64,000 nt of DNA, taken from Nigrospora sphaerica (taxonomy: Eukaryota > Ascomycota > Sordariomycetes > Amphisphaeriales > Apiosporaceae). Made by a program: the position numbers and the translations under genes. Under the pieces are notes generated by a model. It was not told where the DNA came from. It saw only the letters and a list, made by a program, of their open reading frames with translations, and ran no database searches. Shown here piece after piece: positions 24,212 through 34,228 of this stretch. The stretch spans positions 2,108,001 to 2,172,000 of the forward strand of contig JAGVVL010000022.1 in NCBI GenBank assembly GCA_018287875.1, given 5' to 3'. Within the stretch, counting starts at the first letter, position 1; every line of letters starts with the position of its first letter.

Positions 24212-26459
24212 AGACAAACCAGTGTGTGATGACCGAGGTCTCGGGAGGGGGGGCATAACACGGCCCTTTCATGGCGCCGAATTGGCTCCTCTGACCTTTC
24301 TACGTTAACCAAGGCACCACATCGGTGCTGGTCCGGCCCAGGGGCGGAATATTGGAAGCGATTGGTCACCGCACAATATCTGAGACGGGATTTTTCGGCG
24401 TCCTTGGGGCACCATCGCCTCCGGGTTCTTTCCTTTGGGTTCTTGCACGATACCGTGGTTGTTTCAATGCCGAGGAGGCAATTTCATTTTTAGGCATTTT
24501 TTTCTCTTCCAGCGCTCCCCCAACTGCACCGACGGCTTCCTTGACAACGACCCAGGTCCTTACCTACGGTAACGACCACAGCAACATCAGGATATCCCAC
24601 GCAACGGAGCGGCTTCGCATGCCGAACTCCAAATGGACAGCCTCTATCTTTCGTCATTTCATTCGTCAACGATATTTCATGCAAGCATACGAAATCTTCA
24701 CGCTACTTACGACAGCTAAGGCAGTTCACGGGATGCTACGCCGCTGCCGACATTGGAAGCAGTGTACCACGTGTTTTGGAGGGGGGGCTTTGTGATACTT
24801 GGCTCTTGTTTTCTTCTGTTGGGGTTTTGATGGAAGGAGCACCCGTACAATCCGTCGGGCATGGTTATCTCACGGATGTATCGGGCCAAATTGCACGACT
24901 AAGGGACCAATACGAAAGCTTATCGCTTCGAGTTTATGTGTTGGGGGGTTCTCCCTTTTTTTCCTTGGGCTCCCCACGGCTGCTGGTGGTTCCGTCTTTA
25001 CCTCAATGCGAATGGATGTTCAGATCAGCGATCGTCTCATCGTCCACAGTTCAAAATTTTCTTTATTACAGCTGCGTTACCATGTCTCAATACGTTGCAG
25101 CAATATACTTGTGGCCAATTATTACCATGCAGGGGAAACGGTGGACTTGGAAAGTCGCAGAAACTACCTCGTTTCTCGCCTTCCTGGTCCTTCTGGCCGC
25201 AACGTGTTGGTGCTTCCAACATTCGTCCTCAGCCTATCCCACGATCACCTCCACCCACGTCCTTATTCCGGCCGTCCCATCGGCGGCGTCTTGTACTGTC
25301 GAGGTCGGGGAGCGGTAGCTGCGCAGTGTACCTACGGGACACGAGCGATATGCCTGGTAATTAATCCAATGGCTTGATGCAGATACCACGTGGCTCGAGG
25401 CGATGGAGCGCAAGGGAGGTACCGGTGCAACCAGTGTGTTGGGATCCTTGAGCCTGCTCGTAACCCTAAGCAGCAGAAGCCTCCAAACTCGGCCTCGCAG
25501 TCTTTCTTGCCCGGCACGACACATCCTCCCTTTTGCCCCCGGCGTACCTCGGAGAGCACACCGCATATAACGGCTGGTTGGCACCCATAAACAGCAGATG
25601 ACACTGAAACCGAGCAACGGAACGGACAACGTGGCGGCTACGAGGTCATTGTTTTCGAGCTGGCCAGCCTGGGCGGTGCGGAAGCGAGCGGCTCCCGTCG
25701 GCACCAATGCTCCTCGCGCAGCGCAGGCATTACATTTCTCTATGTGTCACCACGTGTCGAGACGCGGCCGTGACTGATGCCTTTGCCAAATCGTTCGCTT
25801 TTCCCCCGTTGTTGCGCCGAGTTCAAAGACCCGGGGGGGGGCTTGGTGGCGCGATCAGGCCACCAGTGATCATGAACTACTAGGTATGCTAAGGGCGGAT
25901 GGCATGCGCGCGCGACAAGGGGCTGGCTGGCTCCCACACCTTTGGAAACCGGCGGAAAGGGCTTGGATCTGGCTCCATACCTCTCACCGAGATCCGCGGA
26001 CCGCGGATTCCACCGGCATCCTCCCTGAGCCGAAGACAAACGAGGGCGGCGATATCGCTGTCGCCTACAGGGGAATATGCGTACTTACTCGGGAACGTGT
26101 CGTTGATCCCATCCAGTCTGGCTGAGCAGGCATCCCGGTTGGTTTTGAGAAGTGAGCGCTGGATGGAGCATTCGGCAGTGTACGAGAGAAATAACGTGGG
26201 ATGCTCGCATGGAGTCACCACAAAGAAGCGATAATGTAGATTTCCTTCGTCGATCTGACCAGAGATTTCCCAAGCACAGCATAGTTGCGCCGCCGCCGTT
26301 GTGGTAAAAGGCGACATCCTTCTCGAAGTAAAAGGAAGTGGCAATGTATCGTGGTATCCCATCATCATCAGTCATGGAATCGCAAGAGGAAACCGCGGCA
26401 GGAAACCGTCAGCGTCTGCGCCTATATCCTGTTCCTATTGCTTCTGGACGTGTTACGCG
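24212..26459. other. spacer between the facing DUF6590 copies
   Basis: About 2.25 kb with no supported gene. Frames at 24325-24795, 24776-25318 (+) and 26085-26375 (-) have no recognisable domain. No transposase, terminal inverted repeat or target-site duplication was seen, so a mobile-element origin of the spacer is not supported. Confidence 0.5.
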
Positions 26460-26879
26460 TCATCCTCCGCCAAGAGTCTTCGACGGCATCCCGAACGGTG
26501 ACCCAATCCCTTCGGTTACTCGGCCGGTAATGCGAACTTTGACGTGGTGTTCGATTGCTTGGATCTTCGAATAGCAGACCCGTGACTCCGGAACGAGCCT
26601 TTCACCCTGGATCAAGCTCACAGCAACGGGGGCGGATCCCAACTTCGGCTCCCGTCTCAAGAGCCTCGGGCTGGAGCCTGCTCCGTAGAAAATCCCATGG
26701 GTCGTCGGGTTGACACTTGGTTTGGTGCAAGCTCTCCCCTCATATGCGATGATGGGCCTGAGGCTCATCAGTGGCTGGCCTTGGGTTTAGGTGCGATACG
26801 CAGTCTTACACGCAGGAACTGTTTCCCTCACCGCATGCCACAACGATTAACCTCTGGATGCCGAGGTGGAATGTAGTTC
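26460..26879 (-). pseudogene. partial DUF6590 paralogue, probable relic
   Basis: On the minus strand, 26879-26810 reads TTFHLGIQRLIVVACGEGNSSCV. After a 52-nt intron (GTAAGA...CTCAG, 26809-26758), 26757-26460 reads PIIAYEGRACTKPSVNPTTHG, with APVAVSLIQGERLVPESRV and CYSKIQAIEHHVKVRITGRV further on, then a stop. Segment by segment this parallels the intact protein's IGIRRFIVVAND, PILTYDQRGCRKPGIDPLQHG and SRVNYSKIVTVEH, with the intron at the same codon and phase and even the same length. The upstream half of the domain (the VFKTLWAEPHGQ part) could not be found before 26879, although GTAAGC at about 26934 and an acceptor at 26880 hint at an older intron. I call it a 5'-truncated paralogue; a missed upstream exon chain is possible. 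The copies are well diverged, so the duplication is not recent. Confidence 0.65.
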
Positions 26880-27579
26880 CTGCGTGCTTCTTTGACCAAC
26901 TTGGCAGGGCGGAAGAACCGTTAGTGCCTGCTTACAGAACGATGCCGTCGTCTTGGGATTCGGGTGTTTTTACGGGGGACGCTTTAGGCAACGGAGATCT
27001 CCCTCTCACTGCTGGCACAGCCTCGTCCGGGTGTAATGCCCGACTCCAGCACATCGCCAGAATACACACCAATGGATGCTTCCGACGCTTGGCGCCCGGC
27101 GTTTCTCAGGGAAGCAGATAGCGCGTCTGCACACACGACCGCGTTCATCCTTGGGATGTTGTTGGTGTTGTAGTGTTAGTAGCTCGAGTGTTGTACTTGG
27201 GGATAGCGCTACAACGGCCTCGGCTGTTATAGCTCGTCTTGTTCGTCGGCCTCACCCCCGGCTGACGTTGACTCGGATCTGGAGGACAAGCAACGGCAGC
27301 ACAGGCGATCCGCCCCGGCTGGGAGCCGGGCCTGACAACGTATGCAACATATGGGGCAGAGGGGGCGCATGTTCGTCCAAATGGTGAATCCACGTCTCGT
27401 TTAGCTCGTGATCTGTCGATCGTGTTCTTAATACATGCTTTCGTGACCGAAAAATCAAACGCCATGCCTCGTGATTATCCCCGCGTGAAGTACATCGCGT
27501 GCAACTTGTAAGCGTTGCTCCTGTCCATACACCTGGTCGTTGCCATGGGCTCCATACCAGCGTCCCCGATGGGGCCAGT
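26880..27579. other. intergenic, no supported gene
   Basis: About 700 nt upstream of the partial DUF6590 copy (in its sense) and downstream of the membrane protein gene. A possible upstream exon of the DUF6590 relic ending near 26935 cannot be confirmed. Confidence 0.45.
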
Positions 27580-29070
27580 CTACACCTCGTCTCCGTTGGC
27601 ACGATGGTACCCGTTGCCACGCCTCTTCCTCTTCTCGTCGGCGTAGTCAACAATGTCGGTGCCGCCCGTTTCTGAAGGGCCAGCGCCGCTGCCGGCCACT
27701 GAGGACAGGCCGGGAATGACGTGGTGGTACGCCTTGGTGCCCAGGTCGCTGCTCGCATCGGTTTCTTGGCTGGCCGACAGGTAGCTGCTGCCAACCTCGC
27801 TTCCCTCGAGCAGCGCGAGCGGGCGCTGGTAGCTGTCGGCACGCTGGTAGCTGTAGTCCTTCCGGCTGGGGGTGCGGCCCTTGAGCTGTTTTCGTGTCTC
27901 GGCCTTGAAGCGGTCGTTCTCACGGGCCTCTCTCCGGTCCGCAGTGCTGTAAACCTTCCGGATACCGCCAGCTTTTCTCTCGGCGTTCTTCTCGGCAGAC
28001 TTGTCGGTGCTCTTCTCGCCCCGGGCGGCCCGGGAGGCGCTTCTTTCGGCCCTGCCGGCCTTGGAAGCGCTTCGCTCGGCCCTGTCGGCCCTGGAGGAGC
28101 TTCGCCCGGCCCTGTCAGCCCTGGAGGAGCTTCGCTCGACTCTGGAGGCGCTCCGTTCGGCCCTGTCGGCTCTGGAGCCGCTTCGCTCGGCCCTGCCAGC
28201 TTTGGAGGCGCTCCGCTCGGCGCGGCGCGAAGCCCGTCTTTCGGTGGTATCAGACTTAGACTGGAGGTCGCTTCCAACCACGGAGCTGCTGGGGATGGTG
28301 GACCCGTCCCACTGACTGCCTTCGCTCTCCTTGTTGATGCCACCGACACGGGCCGCCTTCTCGCTACGGTACTGGCGAATGGCATCACGTGCTTCGTTCT
28401 CGGCCTCCTCGTCGACCAGGGCGCCATCCTCGCCGACTTTGCGGCCGTGGCGGGACTTGCGGTCCTTTCGCTTCTCCCTCTCCCGTTCGTGTCTCTCCTT
28501 CTTGCGGGCACGCTTCTCCCGTGCCGCGAGGTCACTGGCGCCGGCGGTAATGCCCGAGAGGGTGCTGCCGGTCTCGCCGCTCAGTTGGGTGTGGGTCTGG
28601 GCGCCCGTGTACTCGGTGTTCTCGTCAAAGTCCTTGTAAATGCTGCCGCCGCCGAGCTTGGTGGACTTGGTGGCGTTGGACAGGATGGTGCCGTTGGGGC
28701 CGCGGCGGCGCATGACGGTCGTCTTGTAGTCATCCCAGTCGTTCTCCTTGAAGTAGAAACCGCCGTTCTTGGCCCAGAAGAAGAACCAGATGCCGCCGAG
28801 GACAAAGGCGACGCCGATCAGGGCGAACAGGGCAAAGATGCCTTTGTTGTTAATGTCGTGGGGGTTGACGGCGCCGCGATGGGGATCGGTCTCGCCGATT
28901 GGGTTGCCTTGGGCGTCGGTTTCGCGGGGCTTCAGCAGCGCGCGGGCGGCCAACGGGCCGATATGGGCCGGGCCGGCGGGGGCGCGGGCGGCCAGGTCGT
29001 TGGCCGAATCGGCAGCACGCGCAAGGAGCGTGCGGGCATTCGCTGCCAAGGCGGGCAGGAGAGGCGCCAT
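27580..29070 (-). CDS. single-pass membrane protein with basic decapeptide repeat
   Basis: A 496-aa single-exon protein from the ATG at 29070. The frame stays open to an ATG at 29310, but the added 80 residues look like untranslated leader, and MAPLLPALAANARTLLARAA is the more natural start. Residues 77-100 form one strong transmembrane segment (GIFALFALIGVAFVLGGIWF), followed by WDDYKTTVMRRRGPNGTIL. The rest is charged and disordered: a Lys/Arg/Glu-rich helix (ARKKERHEREREKRKDRK), then tandem decapeptides of the type SxSRADRAER, then Ser/Tyr-rich sequence ending in a basic tail (DEKRKRRGNGYHRANGDEV). With a short N-terminal side and a long charged C-terminal side, the tail is probably cytosolic (inference). 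I recognise the TM-flanking block as typical of uncharacterised conserved fungal proteins but cannot name a function. Confidence 0.8.
   Translation of the reverse strand: MAPLLPALAANARTLLARAADSANDLAARAPAGPAHIGPLAARALLKPRETDAQGNPIGETDPHRGAVNPHDINNKGIFALFALIGVAFVLGGIWFFFWAKNGGFYFKENDWDDYKTTVMRRRGPNGTILSNATKSTKLGGGSIYKDFDENTEYTGAQTHTQLSGETGSTLSGITAGASDLAAREKRARKKERHEREREKRKDRKSRHGRKVGEDGALVDEEAENEARDAIRQYRSEKAARVGGINKESEGSQWDGSTIPSSSVVGSDLQSKSDTTERRASRRAERSASKAGRAERSGSRADRAERSASRVERSSSRADRAGRSSSRADRAERSASKAGRAERSASRAARGEKSTDKSAEKNAERKAGGIRKVYSTADRREARENDRFKAETRKQLKGRTPSRKDYSYQRADSYQRPLALLEGSEVGSSYLSASQETDASSDLGTKAYHHVIPGLSSVAGSGAGPSETGGTDIVDYADEKRKRRGNGYHRANGDEV
28031..28235. repeat. 30-bp coding minisatellite
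   Basis: About seven near-identical 30-bp units in the 27580-29070 gene, each encoding a decapeptide like SASKAGRAER or SSSRADRAER on the minus strand. One unit is shortened to seven residues (SASRVER) by loss of 9 bp, which keeps frame. Confidence 0.8.
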
Positions 29071-32000
29071 GTTGGGCGTGGATGTTGCCTTCTCCCGGTC
29101 GGTGGTGGTGGAGCTATCGCGAATGCAAATGGCGGAAACGGGTGCAAAAGTCGGGCACCGAGGGGCTGGCGACGGGTGGGTGACCACTTGTCGAAGGCGA
29201 TCAAGAAGAGAGGACCGAAGCTGCAGTGCGGTCGGTTGCTTCTTTCTCCGCGTGGACGAAAGGCGCGTGGTGGCAGGAGCAGGTGGACGGAGTTGCAGGT
29301 TGCCGGCCACGCTGGGTTGTCGGGTTATCGTGCGGTCCCCATGACAATCTCGAATTGGGGAGGCTGGGGATTTCCTTGGCTGGTAAGGCTGGAGGCTGGG
29401 GTTTTAGCGGGACGTCATTGTTTACGCCAGTTGTTAGGCCAACTGTGGGTCTGCAACCGCCACAGCAGCGCGAAGTCGCCGTGGCGCAAGCACGCGGATG
29501 ACGCGACCTGCCAATCAAAGGACGGAAATGGAGAATGGGTGTCGCGTCGTGCTGGAAGTGAACAACGAATGGCGGGGTTTATTGGTCGCTGCGCTATATC
29601 AAGTACATGGTTACATAGGAACCTTCCCAACTAACAACTGAAATCATCACCATCAACTCGGGTAACAACACGGAACCGGGAGAGAGGGACAATCGATCGT
29701 AACGCTTAGAAAGTCCTGTCTACTTTATATAATTTGAAGTACGCCCTCTGGGCTGCACAAAGTGTCCTAGACCCGTACTATGTAAAACCAACATACACAA
29801 CGCAGGGTCCGATGTATCCGTGTACCCAGGCATTTACCCCCCTCCCGGCACGAGCAACCCCTCCCAAAGCCGCTGCCCCGGGGGCGCGAGCACAACGCGC
29901 CGTCGATCAATGCGAAACCCAGGAATGCCAATGCCACGCGAAACCATTGGCCACCGGCGATCCGCTAAGAACTGCCGGCCGCCTGACCATCGTATGCTTT
30001 TCTTTCCCTCGCGCGCTCGCACAGCTGAAAGACCGCCCATTGTTCATCCGGGGGGGGCTCGCCGGACGCGCTGCGGATCACCAGCCGCTGGTGGCGTGTA
30101 AGCTAAATACCGCATACGGGGAACCGGTATGTAAGGCAGAGGAGCGGGAGAGGGAAGCATTGATATGGGCCGGTTGCCAGGCCAGCCCCCCGGGCGCCTC
30201 CAGAGCGACTCGCTTCAGGCGCCCTTTCCCGTCTTACTCCTGCGTGGGATATCGAGAAGCTGCTTCCGCCTTGGGGCGGCAAAGACACTGTCCCTAGGCC
30301 CAAGACGGTGTCGTCGCCAGAGGACCTTTGCCCACCGGACAGGCCGGCTCAAACCCAGGGCCGCACCCCCCATCTACCTACCCAGGAGGTTTGCGCTGGC
30401 AACCCAGCAAAAAACGGTTTCATCCCGACCACATTAGCTCTGAGCCCGGGCACTCTTTAGAGTCTGGGTACATGAGCGGGGGGGGGGGGAGGCGATACCC
30501 ATTTGCACTTCGAGGGCCGCCGTGCATGAAAAGCCGCTTGCCAGCTGTTCTGTTGGCTCCCCCCTCTTCTCCTCCCCGCCCCAAACGCACACGGTCCATT
30601 CGCAAAAGGAACAACAGCCTTGCCCGCCCGCCCCGATGGTGCCTTATTTCCCATGCATGCGTGCAGGTGAAAAGGTAGGTACAACGTACATATCTTTGTA
30701 CTAGCCCTCGTGGGTGGGCCGATTAACTTCGAGAAGCCCCGTGGAAGCCGAAAAGGGTCATGGCGTGTTCCACAAGCTGCCACCTCGTCCCCCGTCGCCG
30801 TAGCAAACCAAAGGGGCCCAGCCTTCCCAGGGCTGGTGGGCCAAGCTTACCAGGAGATCCGATCGAACGGGGCCCCGTACGCGTTCCATGTCGCGGGCTG
30901 GCGGGTTCGCGACGGCGCGCCGTTTCGACCTGTTCACTGGGGCCCGGCGGCCGGTGGGTAGTACGATGTATGTATACGGAGTCATTACAGCATACGGGGG
31001 GGGGGGCGGATATTGGGCGCCCTCGACTGCTGGTCAAACACCCCTCTCCCCCTTCTACGTCTCGGACAGCCCACCATTGCCATCGCCCCCCCCCCCCCTT
31101 CTTTTTCTGCGGTTGCCGTGCCATCCTGCCGAGCCTGCCAAGTACGACGCGTATGACTACCCGGCAAACGAGGCAGATGTGTCTGCATCCATGGGTTGGA
31201 TGCTGGGGAGGTCGACGTGGTGTGACGGTTCCGCCTGGTAAAGCTGGACGAGTCCAAGTTCACCCTACCGTCTTTCCCCATGTCCCGAAGCTATCGAGGC
31301 CCGGAACCGAGGCTGCGGCGAGACGTGACACTGGGGGAAGCAAACACACACAAGGAACAAGCACACGAGAATATTTGTGTTCAGAAGACTTTGTTGCTGG
31401 TATTGGTGAACGAAAACGGGCACGGCCGAGAGTAGCAGCCTTGGAACTCCCCACACTTCCGTTGCTCAGCGACACCGAGGCCCTGCAAGTGCAGCCGTCA
31501 AGAAATCTATCCCCGTCTCCAAACATTCAAGACTCCCCAACTAGCGTCGGCCAGGCCAGACCAAACCCTCGTAACAGCTCCCACGTGGCAAATTCCCGAC
31601 TTGCGTCTCGCCATCAACATTAGAATCCAAACCAAGCCAGCTGAGGGCGGCGGGCTGTCTCGCGGTAGTATAGCCTGGCCAATAGAAGTGTGGACTTCTT
31701 CCCCGTACAGATCTATCGTGTGCCCAACTCTTACGCCACGCAAATGCGAAAACTCGGCCGTACAGCACAGGGTATCGCAACAGCACGGCACAGCCATACC
31801 GATCTGAAGAGGAAAGTGAAAAAAAAGAACATGGCGCCGCCCCCGGCAAGCCTGACGGGGAGGACCATGAGGTTGCGAGTTAGAAAAAAAGATGGAAGAG
31901 AAAAGACGGCCCAAGAGGACCACCAAAGAGCAAAAACCAAAACATAAGCCATTCCGCTCGTCACTCATTCCTCATATACACACTCGAAATGCTGGAAAAG

Positions 32001-32299
32001 CAAGACGCGCTCAAGTGATGACAACCAAACAGGAAGAGAAAAGAAGAAAAAAACAGCACAGTCATCTTCCACGCCTTTTGAAGTCCGCTTCCAGGGGTAT
32101 CGACTTTTCTGCTTTTGGGGGTATCAAAGCAAAAGAAGACCAAAAGCTTGTAATGTAGTGTTCAGCCAAAAAGCATCGTGAGAGATGGCCGCGTAAGGGG
32201 TGGGCCTCGTCATCGTGGATTGTTGTAGAACAGCGTAGGCTCTGCAATCGAGCAGGCACCCGGCTCTGTCTCGAGACGGGCGATCGGGACGCTTCTGGC
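29071..32299. other. intergenic, no supported gene
   Basis: About 3.2 kb between two minus-strand genes. It contains the leader and promoter of the membrane protein gene at the left and the 3' untranslated region of the disordered protein at the right. G/C homopolymer tracts occur at about 30480-30490, 31000-31008 and 31086-31099. Frames such as 30760-31623 (+) show no domain. Confidence 0.5.
29724..29731 (-). promoter_or_regulatory. TATA box candidate (TATATAAA on the minus strand)
   Basis: The sequence reads TATATAAAG on the minus strand, about 650 nt upstream of the likely ATG at 29070 of the membrane protein gene. Assignment to that gene requires a long 5' leader and is tentative. Confidence 0.35.
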
Positions 32300-34228
32300 T
32301 CAGTGGCGAGGGTAGTAAGGCTCGTACTCATCAAAGTCACCGAACTCGGAGGCCGCAGGGGCGTAGCCAGGGTGCCCGCCGTACTGAGGCGCATATTGCA
32401 TCGCGTGGTGGGGTACGCGCTGCGAAGGGTGATGAGCGAGGTGAGGCGGGTACCCGCCATAGCCCGGCGGCATGTTGGGGTCGTAGTGGGAGCGAGGATA
32501 CGTGGATCCGGCCTGCGACTGAGCGCGGGCACGCGAAGGCCTCTCGGTCCTGTCGGCTCTGCTCTTGCGGTCGTCTCCGCCGTACTCGGTACCGCGGTCA
32601 GTGCCACGGTCGCTGCCACCGTTGTTGTTGTTGCTGTTGCCGCGGCCAATAGTCATCTCGCCGCCGCCTCCGGAGAAGTTGATCTTTGTGTTGCCAATCT
32701 CTACAGTGGCGTCTCCGGACACCTTGACGTTGATGCCGTCATCGCTGTCCCTCGTGGTACGGGTGGCCGCAGACTGCTTGTAGCTGCTCTCGTCGTGGCT
32801 GTCCGAGCTGTGCGAGGAACGGCTGCTAGCGCCGTTCCTGCGGCGCAGAGCGTCGTGGGTCAACGCGGCGGTGTGAGCGTGAGTATCAGCCACCATGGGC
32901 ACCGAAGGACCAGCGACCTCGCTCTGGTACTTCATAGCCTTCTTGAGCTTGTCTTGAGACGATGCGCTGCGCCGTTCGGGTGCAGCCGCCGGCTCCCTGT
33001 GGTACGCATCCTCATCGTCCAAGTCGGACGAGTCGTCGAAGCTGGAACGCCGGTGCCGTCTTGGTGCAACAACGCTGGACTTGCCGTACTCATAAGCATC
33101 AAAACCGTGACCCGAGGCCCGTTTGGAGCTGGAGTAAGGGATCATGCCACTGTCCTCGTCCGCTTCCTCCCCATGAAAATGGGCAGACTTCATGATGGAC
33201 AGAGGTTGCGGCCGGTACGGCAAGCTCATCGACTGCGGCCGCGCCGTCTGAGGGCGACGAGGCGGCGCCGGTGGCCCCATATCGCGAGGCTCAATTTCTT
33301 TCGGTTGCCTCTTGGGCGGCGCCTGGGACACCGACTGGCGCCGTACGAGGCCGCCTCTGGGCGCCGGCGCCGGCGCCGCCTCCTCCATGTACTCGCCGTA
33401 GTCTTCATAATGACCGGGCGAGCCATGGAAGCCTATGGCCGAGCGTGGCCTATGCTCCTGGCCACGGTGAAACCTGGACGCCAACGTCTCAGGCGCGCCG
33501 CTGGGTGGAAAATAGCCGCCTGGCGAGGGCATCGGGCCGGGCCCTGCGCTCATGGGCGACTGCGCCATCATCATGTGAGGCGGAGGAGGTCCCATAGGGT
33601 GCATGCCGGGGCCGCCGGGGCCGCCGGGGCCATGGAAAGAGCCCGGCGGGAAACCTAAAGGTCCCATGGGGCCCGGTGGCCCATAGTACATTGCCGGGTT
33701 GGAAAGAGGCGGACGGCTGGGCCCGCCGGGCATGCCAGGCATACCAGGATAGTAGCTGGCCGGCCTGGTCTGGGCCCGAGGCCGGGACGGGGCGGGGGTG
33801 GTCTGGGAGGGAACGCCGTAGTAGGCAGCTTCGTTGGGGTAGGCGCCGGGCATAGGCATGGTCTTGGAGCTCCGTGCCGCAGGGCGCTTGCTCTTGCCAT
33901 TCTCCACGACGCCCTTGGGCTGTTTCGTGCTGATGGAAGGGCGTCGCTTCTCGGACTTATGCTCCCTCCGCGGCTCGGCCGGTGGGGAATCTGGCGAAGG
34001 CATAATGTCGGATTCGTAGTCGTACTGTTCTGAGGCACGCCGCGACGACGACGACTTCTTCTTGGATGTGTTCATCAGGGCCTTGCTGGGATTGGCGGGG
34101 GGCGGCGACGGGGCGGCGGTGGAGCGGGCGTAGCGGCCAGATCCCGCAATCGTGTTTCCTTGTTCGTCAACGTCCTCGACAGCGGCAACCTCAGGTCTGG
34201 ATCGTTGCGTTCGGAGCAACGGCGGCAT
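32300..34228 (-). CDS. disordered Pro/Gly/Met-rich protein of unknown function
   Basis: A 642-aa single-exon protein starting MPPLLRTQRSRPEVAAVEDV; an in-frame ATG 13 codons earlier (34267) is an alternative. Order of regions: a basic/Ser-rich N-terminus (TSKKKSSSSRRASEQYDYES), a Pro/Gly/Met-rich stretch at about 150-270 (YYPGMPGMPGGPSRPP; MYYGPPGPMGPLGFPPG), then Arg/Ser-rich sequence with acidic patches (SSFDDSSDLDDEDAY). Next comes the one ordered-looking segment at about residues 510-540 (INVKVSGDATVEIGNTKINF, then SGGGGEMTIGRG), then a Tyr/Pro/His-rich C-terminus ending DEYEPYYPRH. The beta-rich segment is the likely conserved core. I do not recognise the family. Composition suggests a scaffold or condensate-type protein (inference only). 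Confidence 0.75.
   Translation of the reverse strand: MPPLLRTQRSRPEVAAVEDVDEQGNTIAGSGRYARSTAAPSPPPANPSKALMNTSKKKSSSSRRASEQYDYESDIMPSPDSPPAEPRREHKSEKRRPSISTKQPKGVVENGKSKRPAARSSKTMPMPGAYPNEAAYYGVPSQTTPAPSRPRAQTRPASYYPGMPGMPGGPSRPPLSNPAMYYGPPGPMGPLGFPPGSFHGPGGPGGPGMHPMGPPPPHMMMAQSPMSAGPGPMPSPGGYFPPSGAPETLASRFHRGQEHRPRSAIGFHGSPGHYEDYGEYMEEAAPAPAPRGGLVRRQSVSQAPPKRQPKEIEPRDMGPPAPPRRPQTARPQSMSLPYRPQPLSIMKSAHFHGEEADEDSGMIPYSSSKRASGHGFDAYEYGKSSVVAPRRHRRSSFDDSSDLDDEDAYHREPAAAPERRSASSQDKLKKAMKYQSEVAGPSVPMVADTHAHTAALTHDALRRRNGASSRSSHSSDSHDESSYKQSAATRTTRDSDDGINVKVSGDATVEIGNTKINFSGGGGEMTIGRGNSNNNNGGSDRGTDRGTEYGGDDRKSRADRTERPSRARAQSQAGSTYPRSHYDPNMPPGYGGYPPHLAHHPSQRVPHHAMQYAPQYGGHPGYAPAASEFGDFDEYEPYYPRH

Noticed and set aside
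24212..26459. Transposon between the two DUF6590 copies
   Set aside because: No transposase or reverse transcriptase frame, no terminal inverted repeat and no target duplication was visible.
27721..29634. 637-codon open frame on the plus strand
   Set aside because: It is antisense to the membrane protein gene; its Leu/Ala/Gly-rich composition mirrors the complementary GC-rich codons and no domain is visible. The minus-strand frame has a clear TM segment and a natural start.
32303..33658. 451-codon open frame on the plus strand
   Set aside because: Antisense shadow of the disordered-protein gene; Arg/Val/Ala-rich with no domain.
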